A program made the position numbers and the translations under genes. The notes beneath the pieces are model-generated. The model was given only the letters and a program-made list of their open reading frames with translations. It made no database searches and had not been told where the DNA came from. Positions 1 to 6,100 of a stretch of DNA of 14,702 bases are shown here, one piece after another (the stretch's first letter is position 1; each line of letters begins with the position of its first letter). Source of the DNA: JADKCL01 sp046050405 (GTDB taxonomy: Bacteria > Bacteroidota > Bacteroidia > J057 > JADKCL01); NCBI GenBank assembly GCA_046050405.1, contig JBJOPY010000279.1, positions 1 to 14,702 on the forward strand, in the 5' to 3' direction.

Positions 1-1205
1 TCTTCGTGAACAATCTTTTCATCCGCCCCACGACCACCGAACTTCTGGAATTTGCCCCTGAGTGGACGATCCTCTGTGCACCAAGCTTCAAAGCCGATCC
101 GGCTGTGGATGGAACCCGCCAACACAACTTCACCATCCTGGACTTTAGCAACCGCACCATCCTGATCGGTGGCAGTGCATACACGGGCGAAATCAAGAAG
201 GGTATCTTCACAGTAATGAATTATCTCCTGCCACTGAAGGGTTTCCTTTCCATGCACTGCTCCGCCAACGTCGGCAAGCAAGGAGATACGGCCATCTTCT
301 TCGGTCTGTCGGGTACTGGCAAGACAACCTTGAGCTCCGATCCCAATCGGGGATTGATCGGGGATGACGAGCATGGCTGGACGGATGACGGGATCTTCAA
401 CTTTGAAGGTGGCTGCTACGCAAAATGCGTGGATCTTTCCCAAGAAAAGGAACCCCAGATCTGGGATGCCGTGCGGTTTGGAAGCTTGGTGGAAAACACC
501 AAGTTCATCGAGGGCACACGCACCACCAACTTCGCGGATATCTCCATCACTGAAAATACGAGGGTCGCCTATCCGATTCATTACATCGCCAATTCAGTCG
601 AACCCAGTGTGGCGGGCGTCCCGAAGAACATCTTCTTCCTGACGGCGGATGCATTTGGAGTATTGCCTCCCATCTCTCGCTTGACAACCGGACAGGCCAA
701 GTACCAGTTCATCTCGGGCTACACCGCCAAGGTGGCAGGCACCGAGGCAGGGGTGAAGGAGCCGCAGGCGACCTTCTCCCCTTGCTATGGACAGGCTTTT
801 CTCCCGCTGCATCCCACCCGCTATGCAAAATTGCTCGGGGAGCTTCTCACGAAGCACCATGTGAATGTCTGGCTGGTCAACACAGGCTGGTCGGGTGGCC
901 CCTATGGTGTCGGCACCCGCATGAAACTCTCTTACACGCGGGCGATGATCACCGCAGCCCTCGAAGGAAAGCTTGACAATGCCACATACGTTCAGGATCC
1001 ACTTTTCGGGTTCTCCATGCCTACAGACGTTCCTGGGGTACCCTCGGAGATTCTCCAGCCTCGGAATACTTGGGCGGACAAAGCCGCCTACGATGCCAAG
1101 GCAAACGATCTGGCTTCTAAGTTCAATGCGAACTTTGACAAGTACCGTGAATTTGCAGACGTGGAAATGATCGCCGCTGCACCGCGTGTGCTCCATCAAG
1201 GGTGA
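1..1205 (+). CDS. pckA: Phosphoenolpyruvate carboxykinase (ATP), 5'-truncated by window
   Basis: ATP-dependent PEP carboxykinase converts oxaloacetate plus ATP to PEP, CO2 and ADP in the cytoplasm, the entry step of gluconeogenesis. The visible 399 residues (numbered from the codon at position 6) align throughout with the C-terminal three quarters of E. coli PckA. The kinase P-loop GLSGTGKTT is at residues 100-108, the metal-binding DDEHGW at 120-125, the active-site KKG at 64-66, SMHCSANVG around H84, and ENTR with the substrate arginine at 186. The reading frame is open to the window edge, so the GTG at position 6 is an internal codon and roughly 140 N-terminal residues lie outside. The ATP-type P-loop and length separate it from GTP-type enzymes. 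The gene ends with TGA and is followed after 17 nt by a strong hairpin, so it is probably the last gene of its transcript. Confidence 0.97.
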   Translation, partial: FVNNLFIRPTTTELLEFAPEWTILCAPSFKADPAVDGTRQHNFTILDFSNRTILIGGSAYTGEIKKGIFTVMNYLLPLKGFLSMHCSANVGKQGDTAIFFGLSGTGKTTLSSDPNRGLIGDDEHGWTDDGIFNFEGGCYAKCVDLSQEKEPQIWDAVRFGSLVENTKFIEGTRTTNFADISITENTRVAYPIHYIANSVEPSVAGVPKNIFFLTADAFGVLPPISRLTTGQAKYQFISGYTAKVAGTEAGVKEPQATFSPCYGQAFLPLHPTRYAKLLGELLTKHHVNVWLVNTGWSGGPYGVGTRMKLSYTRAMITAALEGKLDNATYVQDPLFGFSMPTDVPGVPSEILQPRNTWADKAAYDAKANDLASKFNANFDKYREFADVEMIAAAPRVLHQG

Positions 1206-1222
1206 TATTTCTTGTTTCAGGA

Positions 1223-1264
1223 AAGACCAAACTGCCTGGGCACCCTCCCGGGCAGTTTGGTCTT
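1223..1264 (+). terminator. Strong hairpin after pckA, probable terminator
   Basis: An 18-bp stem with a single G-U wobble: the arm starting AAGACCAAACTGCC (1223-1240) pairs with the arm ending GGCAGTTTGGTCTT (1247-1264) around a 6-nt loop (CACCCT). It starts 17 nt after the pckA stop. A real U-tract is missing (TCTTC follows), but the stem is far longer and more perfect than expected by chance. The arms end in AA/TT, so it could work in both directions. Termination is inferred, the hairpin is directly seen. Confidence 0.75.
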
Positions 1265-1351
1265 CAACCCAGCCGTCGCAAGGCGGTTCCCCTCCTTTCT
1301 GAAAAAGCCAATCATGGACTTCCTGATAATCCTTACTTTTGAGGCTGCATT

Positions 1352-1831
1352 ATGGCCATTGATCTGAAAAGGCGTACAGAATTTTTCATCAAGGATCTTC
1401 ATGCCCGGGAGTCCATGCGGTTGGGTTGGTATCGGCAGTGGGGAGTGGATGAGGAGCAGCTGCAGTATCTGCGTGAGCGGAAGGCTAAGCATGCTGCATT
1501 CCTGAAGGATCTTCTGCGCCGAAGGGGAGTTGGTCCGGCTTGGTATGCAAGGCCATTCTACATTGCCGGCAATTTCTTCGGCTTCTTTTCCGCATTTTTC
1601 CCCGAGAAATGGGTGAACAGGATCGAACGCACACTGGAGTGGTGGATTCTGATGCGGTACCGCGAATATTTCAAGAAATTGCACCTCGACCACAACTTGC
1701 GATCCATGATCGAGGCCATGCAATTGAAGCGCATGACCCACAATGAGCCCGGGTCTGATGTTATGCGGCTTTTACAAGAGATCATTTCCGAGGAGGAAAA
1801 CAAGAGTGCTTATCGTCACCTGTACAGGTGA
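1352..1831 (+). CDS. Small COQ7/ferritin-like protein, probably degenerate (hypothetical)
   Basis: A 159-residue, helix-rich cytoplasmic protein with many basic and aromatic residues. The start ATG has a good Shine-Dalgarno site (GAGG at 1341-1344, 7 nt away). I do not recognise it with certainty, but it follows the pattern of COQ7-type di-iron hydroxylases: HARE (18-21 region) resembles the first-ligand segment 'HAGE', LRERKAKHAAFLKDLL (40-55) resembles the 'ExxH' helix followed by a basic turn and 'P...AG...G' (62-78), LEWW (95-98) resembles the third-ligand helix, and EEEN (147-150) the last one. By this alignment the ExxH glutamate is Lys44 and the final histidine is absent, so the iron site is probably not intact. 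Family assignment is by eye and only moderate; that it is a real gene is likely. It is convergent with thiG and separated from it by 76 nt. Confidence 0.65.
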   Translation: MAIDLKRRTEFFIKDLHARESMRLGWYRQWGVDEEQLQYLRERKAKHAAFLKDLLRRRGVGPAWYARPFYIAGNFFGFFSAFFPEKWVNRIERTLEWWILMRYREYFKKLHLDHNLRSMIEAMQLKRMTHNEPGSDVMRLLQEIISEEENKSAYRHLYR

Positions 1832-1832
1832 C
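1815..1832. repeat. 18-bp perfect palindrome over a stop codon
   Basis: GTCACCTGTACAGGTGAC is an exact 18-bp palindrome. It contains the TGA stop (1829-1831) of the upstream 159-residue gene. In RNA it would fold as a 7-bp stem with a GUAC loop, followed by CTGTTT, so it may be a short terminator shared with the convergent thiG. As DNA it could also be a site for a dimeric protein. The palindrome is seen; either role is inference. Confidence 0.6.
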
Positions 1833-1907
1833 CTGTTTCGCCGCTTGGCCTTGGATTCATGACAGTCACAGGGTCGATGCGTGGGAATCAACGGCTCTCT
1901 CATCGGT

Positions 1908-2765
1908 TCAGAACCCGAACAACAATCCATCCTGCGGAGAACTCGCCTTGGCGTGGTATGCCTTGGGGATGCGACCCGCCCTAAAGGCCTTCCTTCCAGC
2001 TTCGATGCCCAGTTTCATGGCCTCCGCCATCATCACCGGATTTTGGGCCTGCGCAATGGCTGTGTTCAGCAAAATGCCATCGTAACCAAGTTCCATTGCC
2101 TGGGCGGCGTCGCTCGCGGTACCGATTCCCGCATCGATGATCAGCGGAAGGCTGAGCGCATCACGGATCATTTGCAGACTGTGCGGGTTGCGGATGCCCA
2201 GGCCAGTCCCGATCGGCGAAGCCAACGGCATCACTGCAGCACAGCCGATGTTTGCAAGGCGCTTGCAAAGGACAAGGTCATCGTTGCAATAGGGCAGGAC
2301 CACAAACCCCTTGGCGACAAGGGTTTCACAGGCCTTGAGCAGCTCAGGGCCGTCTGGAAGCAGTGTCTTTTCGTCGCCGATCACTTCGACCTTGATCCAG
2401 TTCACCCCAAGGGCTTCCCGTGCGAGCTCGGCGGTGAGGATGGCCTCCTTGGCGGTGTAGCATCCGCTGGTATTTGGCAGAAGTTGGTAGCCCTTGAGGA
2501 AATCATGGGAAAGGAAGGTATGATGCGGGTCTCGAAGGTCGATCCGCCGTATGCTTACGGTGACGATTTCGGCACCGCTTGCAGCAATGGCTTGAAACAT
2601 CAGGTGGGGATTGGGATAAGCCGAGCTGCCGATCATCAACCGGGAGTGAAACTGCTTGCCTCCGAGGGTCCAGCTGTCTTCAGTCGCAGGATTCATGCGG
2701 CAAAGGTAATGCTTCCCTGCGTTCGGTAGAGGAATCAGCTCCCGACCATCGTCCGATGTCGCCAT
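1908..2765 (-). CDS. thiG: Thiazole synthase ThiG
   Basis: ThiG forms the thiazole phosphate half of thiamine from 1-deoxy-xylulose 5-phosphate, dehydroglycine and ThiS-thiocarboxylate in the cytoplasm. The 285-residue reading frame has the family landmarks: LGGKQFHSRLMIGSS (34-48), LPNTSGCYTAKEA (96-108), the Schiff-base lysine K125 in WIKVEVIGD, SPIGTGLGI (183-191) and the phosphate-binding segments DAGIGTASDAAQAMELG (211-227) and GILLNTAIA. Family members are usually about 255-265 residues, so the start may be the internal ATG at residue 24 (first base 2696; 262 residues); neither start has a convincing Shine-Dalgarno site. No thiS, thiC, thiE, thiF or thiH is adjacent, although they are often neighbours, so partner genes must be elsewhere. 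I saw no TPP-riboswitch core upstream. Confidence 0.95.
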   Translation of the reverse strand: MATSDDGRELIPLPNAGKHYLCRMNPATEDSWTLGGKQFHSRLMIGSSAYPNPHLMFQAIAASGAEIVTVSIRRIDLRDPHHTFLSHDFLKGYQLLPNTSGCYTAKEAILTAELAREALGVNWIKVEVIGDEKTLLPDGPELLKACETLVAKGFVVLPYCNDDLVLCKRLANIGCAAVMPLASPIGTGLGIRNPHSLQMIRDALSLPLIIDAGIGTASDAAQAMELGYDGILLNTAIAQAQNPVMMAEAMKLGIEAGRKAFRAGRIPKAYHAKASSPQDGLLFGF

Positions 2766-3225
2766 TTAGCTGGGTCTTGTCCTTTAGGATGAAGCAACAC
2801 TCAGTTTCCTTGCCACACCAGCCCCCTGTTGCCGCTGCGGTCATCTCCAGACTGATCGTGTTCCTTCTTTCCACGCCATTTCCACCAAACTTCCAGGCTC
2901 CGCGAATGAGGCATTGTGCCAATCAAGTTGGTAGCCAAGGATGCCGAACATTTGACGCCCGCTTAAGTTCGTCCATTGCATGTCTTTCAGGTTTTAAGCA
3001 ATTAAAATCTCTCTCTGTGTCTCGTTCATGGGGGGCTTACACTTCTCGAGAAGCACGCAAATGAACCGGGAACCCAGTGCCGAACACACCGGACATGTCC
3101 TCCTTGTTTTACTGGGGTGGGAAGCTCATTTCAGGGTGCAATCCGACGATCAGGCCTATATTTACCCTGCCTTGCAACCAAAGGGCTGTCCGATGGTTAA
3201 GAGAGTGTTCTGAAATGGCTCCAGC
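2766..3225. other. 460-nt intergenic region between divergent thiG and nuoH
   Basis: This stretch should hold the promoters of thiG (leftward) and of the nuo block (rightward). I find no convincing gene. A 10-bp palindrome GGACATGTCC lies at 3091-3100. TATATTTA at 3157-3164 resembles the Bacteroidota -7 element TAnnTTTG, but no TTTG sits at the right distance upstream, so I do not call it a promoter. On the minus strand two short reading frames adjoin in different frames (about 2877-2972 leading into 2680-2922); they could be a decayed small gene but nothing is recognisable. Confidence 0.5.
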
Positions 3226-4374
3226 ATGAACTTCGTACCTGAAATCATCCAAGCCGTCCTCCTGCTGGGCTTCGTGGCATTGTATGCCCTAGGGGCGGTC
3301 TATGCCGAGCGGAAGGTGTCGGCCTTCATCCAGGATCGGCTCGGGCCGATGGAGGTAGGGCCGCGTGGCTTGCTTCAGACCTTTGCAGACATTGTCAAGC
3401 TGTTGCTGAAGGAGAATATCACGCCGTCGGCAGCTGATTGGCAGTTGTTTGCATTGGCACCCGTGGTGATTTTTGTTTCCGTGTTTGCAGGGTTTGCAGT
3501 GATCCCCCTGGGGCCGGGATTCCTGGGGGCCGCACTGAATGTCGGCCTGCTCTACGTGCTGGCCATCGTCTCCATCGATGTGGTCGGCCTGCTGATGGCG
3601 GGATGGGGCAGCAATAACAAGTACGCCTTTCTCGGGGCGCTTCGCGGCGTCTCGCAGATCATCTCGTATGAAATCCCAGGGGCCATTGCACTGCTGTCCG
3701 CAGTGCTGATGTTTGGCACCTTTCACCTGGGGGAGCTGAGTGCGGCGCAAGGGTTGTCCAGTGCACAGCCCGTCTATTTCCTGGGATGGTGGGACGTGAC
3801 ACAGATCGGGGGAGTGCTTTCCTGGGCGATTTTCCGATATCCCCACCTGATCCTGGCCTGGATGATCTATTTCATCGCTGCCCTGGCGGAATGCAACCGT
3901 GCGCCCTTCGACCTGCCGGAGGCTGAATCGGAGCTGGTGAGCGGGTTTCATGTCGAGTACTCGGGATTTCGGTTTGCCGTGATCTTCCTGGCGGAATACG
4001 CGAATATGATTCTGGTCGGTCTGGTCGCAGCCATCGTCTTCTGGGGAGGCTGGTCGAGTCCATTGCCGAACCTGCTCGCGCTCGCCCCCGGGGAGGCCGC
4101 ACAGATGGGGATCGGGCAGCTGTTCACCCACCTGCAATTCGGACATCTGACCACGGGCACATCTGCCGCAGGGATGGCGGTGTGGGGAGCCTTCTGGATC
4201 ATCGGGAAGGCATTCTTCTCGGTCTTCCTGCAAATGTGGGTGCGGTGGACGTTTCCACGCGTTCGGGCGGATCAGCTGCTGAAACTCAGCTGGAAGGTGC
4301 TGACGCCGATTGCATTTCTCTTGTTGGCGATTTCTGCCGTTTGGAAGCTGCTGGAGGTCGGCTGGCACCCATGA
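3226..4374 (+). CDS. nuoH: NADH-quinone oxidoreductase subunit H
   Basis: NuoH is the membrane subunit of complex I that lines the quinone chamber and joins the peripheral arm to the proton pumps. The 382-residue, multi-helix protein carries AERKVSAFIQDRLGP (27-41), GPRGLLQTFADIVKLLLKE (45-63), SYEIPGA (148-154), and the strongly conserved cytoplasmic loop NRAPFDLPEAESELVSGF (224-241) followed by EYSGFRFAVIFLAEYAN (244-260). Between the FWGGW motif (272-276) and FWIIGKAFF (323-331) lies a roughly 45-residue segment, longer than in many homologues. The start is an ATG with only a weak upstream purine stretch. The stop overlaps nuoI as ATGA. This is the first gene of the block; nuoA-G are not upstream. 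Confidence 0.97.
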   Translation: MNFVPEIIQAVLLLGFVALYALGAVYAERKVSAFIQDRLGPMEVGPRGLLQTFADIVKLLLKENITPSAADWQLFALAPVVIFVSVFAGFAVIPLGPGFLGAALNVGLLYVLAIVSIDVVGLLMAGWGSNNKYAFLGALRGVSQIISYEIPGAIALLSAVLMFGTFHLGELSAAQGLSSAQPVYFLGWWDVTQIGGVLSWAIFRYPHLILAWMIYFIAALAECNRAPFDLPEAESELVSGFHVEYSGFRFAVIFLAEYANMILVGLVAAIVFWGGWSSPLPNLLALAPGEAAQMGIGQLFTHLQFGHLTTGTSAAGMAVWGAFWIIGKAFFSVFLQMWVRWTFPRVRADQLLKLSWKVLTPIAFLLLAISAVWKLLEVGWHP

Positions 4375-5153
4375 AAAGGAAGCGCCCAACCTATCTCCGT
4401 GCCATCGTCGCCTCCCTGCATGCCCTCTTCAGGGGAATGGCACTCACGGCCAGGCACTATGCGAAGGGCCACCAGCGTGCCACGCCCCTAGGCATCGCCG
4501 ATCCCGGATATTTCAAGAAAGCGCAGGGTCCGGTCACCATCCAATACCCGATGGAGAAGATCCCGGTTCCCGATGTGGGGCGGCACCGTCTCTTCATGGA
4601 AACGGACGACTGCATCGGTTGCGACAAGTGTGCCCGCATCTGCCCCGTGGATTGCATCACCATCGAAACCTTCCGCGCTGACGGTGACCTGGGCCGCACC
4701 AGCGATGGCACCGTGAAGCGGCTTCACCTCCCCGTCTTCGACATCGACATGGCCAAGTGCATGTTCTGCGGACTGTGCACCACCGTCTGTCCGACCGAGT
4801 GCCTGACCATGACACCTGTCTATGACTTCAGCGAATATGACCGTGACAACTTTGTCTATCACTTCGGGGCCTACTCACCAGAGGAGGAAGGCCGTATCCG
4901 CACCGAGACCGAGGTCGCATTGACAGCCAAGAAGGCGGAAAAGGCAGTCCCCGCTCCGCAGTCGGAGGCACCTGCCAAGCGACGGCCGGTGATGCAGCGG
5001 CCTCCAGCAGCACCTCCTTCCGCGGAAGCAGCCGCACCTGAAACCACGCCCTTGGCCGAGGATGCGCCCGTGAAGGCACCTCCAAAGCCTCGCCCCGTGA
5101 TGCGCCCCATCATGCGTCCACCCCAGCATCCGGAAGGAGGATCAGGGCCATGA
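4371..5153 (+). CDS. nuoI: NADH-quinone oxidoreductase subunit I with proline-rich tail
   Basis: NuoI carries the two [4Fe-4S] clusters (N6a, N6b) that pass electrons to N2 next to the quinone site. In the 260-residue product the two ferredoxin motifs are CIGCDKCARICPVDC (81-95) and CMFCGLCTTVCPTEC (130-144), each with the CxxCxxCxxxCP pattern and an additional cysteine four residues later (C95, C144). I chose the ATG at 4371 because it overlaps the nuoH stop (ATGA) and gives a normal NuoI N terminus; the frame is open further upstream but that would run through nuoH. The conserved fold ends near residue 170-180. The remaining 80-90 residues are Ala/Pro/Lys rich, presumably disordered, and contain a repeated RPVM/RPIM-RPP motif. 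The stop overlaps nuoJ as ATGA. Confidence 0.96.
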   Translation: MKRKRPTYLRAIVASLHALFRGMALTARHYAKGHQRATPLGIADPGYFKKAQGPVTIQYPMEKIPVPDVGRHRLFMETDDCIGCDKCARICPVDCITIETFRADGDLGRTSDGTVKRLHLPVFDIDMAKCMFCGLCTTVCPTECLTMTPVYDFSEYDRDNFVYHFGAYSPEEEGRIRTETEVALTAKKAEKAVPAPQSEAPAKRRPVMQRPPAAPPSAEAAAPETTPLAEDAPVKAPPKPRPVMRPIMRPPQHPEGGSGP

Positions 5154-5677
5154 CCATCACACAACTCGTCTTCCATGCATTTGTCCTTCTGACTGGAGGA
5201 GCCGCCCTCGCCCTCGCCCTCAGCCGGAATGTCGTCCATGCTGCATTTCTGCTCTTCCTGGCATTGCTGGGCATGGCAGGGCTTTACGTCTTCGCAGGGG
5301 CCGAGTTCCTTGCCGTCTCGCAGGTGATCGTATATGTTGGCGGTACATTGGTCGTGGTGATCTTCGGGGTCATGCTCACCGCCAAAATGCGTGATATGAA
5401 GCCCCAGACGGAGATCGTAAACCTCATCCCCGGCGCAGTGCTGGCCGTTGCACTTTTTTCTGCACTGCTCTTCGTGATCCAGGACAGTGGCATCGGTGCG
5501 GCCAATCCCCCGGCGGGCAACTCCGGAGGGGACAATGTCAAGACGATCGGAGTGGCGACACTGACCGATTACCTGCTCCCTTTCGAACTGGTGTCGGTGC
5601 TGCTCTTGACCGTACTGGTGGGGGCCGCATACCTGAGCCGTCGCTTTCAGCCTGGGAAGGAGGAGGAAACTGAATGA
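5150..5677 (+). CDS. nuoJ: NADH-quinone oxidoreductase subunit J
   Basis: NuoJ is a small five-helix membrane subunit of complex I lying between NuoH and the antiporter-like subunits. The 175-residue product shows the family segment AGAEFLAVSQVIVYVGGTLV (49-68), the TM3 helix that takes part in proton-path gating, an N-terminal helix pair (residues 8-48), and two later helices (about 92-110 and 142-163). A Gly/Asn-rich loop (113-130) separates the last two. The start ATG overlaps the nuoI stop and is preceded by a strong Shine-Dalgarno site (AAGGAGG at 5134-5140). The stop overlaps nuoK. Identity is supported both by the sequence and by its place in the gene order. Confidence 0.95.
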   Translation: MTITQLVFHAFVLLTGGAALALALSRNVVHAAFLLFLALLGMAGLYVFAGAEFLAVSQVIVYVGGTLVVVIFGVMLTAKMRDMKPQTEIVNLIPGAVLAVALFSALLFVIQDSGIGAANPPAGNSGGDNVKTIGVATLTDYLLPFELVSVLLLTVLVGAAYLSRRFQPGKEEETE

Positions 5678-5979
5678 ATGCCGCTGAAGTTTGCCTGTCC
5701 CTGTCGGCCTTCCTGTTTTGCCTTGGGGTCTTCCTGGTGGTTACGCGCCGCAATGCTGTCATGGCCCTACTCGGGATCGAATTGATCTTGAATGCCGCCA
5801 ACCTGAACTTTGTGGTTTTCGCGACCAAGGATCCCGACCTGACCGAGGGCCAGATGGCGGCCCTTTTCGTGATTGTCCTTGCAGCAGCGGAGGTCGCCAT
5901 TGCGTTTGCGATCGTGCTGAATGTCTATCAGCGATTCAAGACCGTGAATATTGATGAAATCGATCGCATGAAGGAATGA
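5674..5979 (+). CDS. nuoK: NADH-quinone oxidoreductase subunit K
   Basis: NuoK is the three-helix, MrpC-like subunit of the complex I membrane arm. The product is 101 residues, the usual length. The two buried glutamates needed for proton transfer are present: E36 in GIELILNAANLNFV (34-47) and E73 in AAEVAIAFAIV (71-81). The start ATG overlaps the nuoJ stop by ATGA, with a purine-rich Shine-Dalgarno stretch (GGGAAGGAGGAGG) just upstream. A gap of about 121 nt with a GC-rich hairpin separates it from nuoL. Confidence 0.96.
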   Translation: MNAAEVCLSLSAFLFCLGVFLVVTRRNAVMALLGIELILNAANLNFVVFATKDPDLTEGQMAALFVIVLAAAEVAIAFAIVLNVYQRFKTVNIDEIDRMKE

Positions 5980-5989
5980 CCCCCTTGTG

Positions 5990-6007
5990 CCGGGCCTTTG
6001 GCCCCGG
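5990..6007 (+). repeat. GC-rich hairpin in the nuoK-nuoL gap
   Basis: CCGGGCC (5990-5996), a TTT loop, and GGCCCCGG (6000-6007) form a 7-bp stem with one bulged C, 11 nt after the nuoK stop. No T-run follows, so full termination is unlikely. It may slow transcription or protect the 3' end of the nuoH-K mRNA segment; this is inference. Confidence 0.45.
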
Positions 6008-6100
6008 ACGGAGGGCTCCCTGGAGCTTCTGTCTGCGGAAAGGGAACGAAAGGGCAGTGAAAATGGATAATGGCAAGACCCTGTACCCGTGGTGCGGGAA

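Noticed and set aside
2766..2880. TPP riboswitch upstream of thiG
   Set aside because: An ACTGAG-like word is present on the minus strand, but the rest of the THI-box core (ACCTGAT...GGATAATGCC-like and AGGGA) is missing.
3028..3213. 61-codon ORF before nuoH
   Set aside because: No Shine-Dalgarno site, no recognisable protein content; likely chance in the promoter region.
4182..4370. Upstream start that would lengthen nuoI to 323 residues
   Set aside because: The extra part is out of frame inside nuoH and unlike NuoI; the ATGA overlap at 4371 is the natural start.
3289..4389. 366-codon open frame on the minus strand
   Set aside because: Antisense shadow of nuoH with no recognisable protein features.
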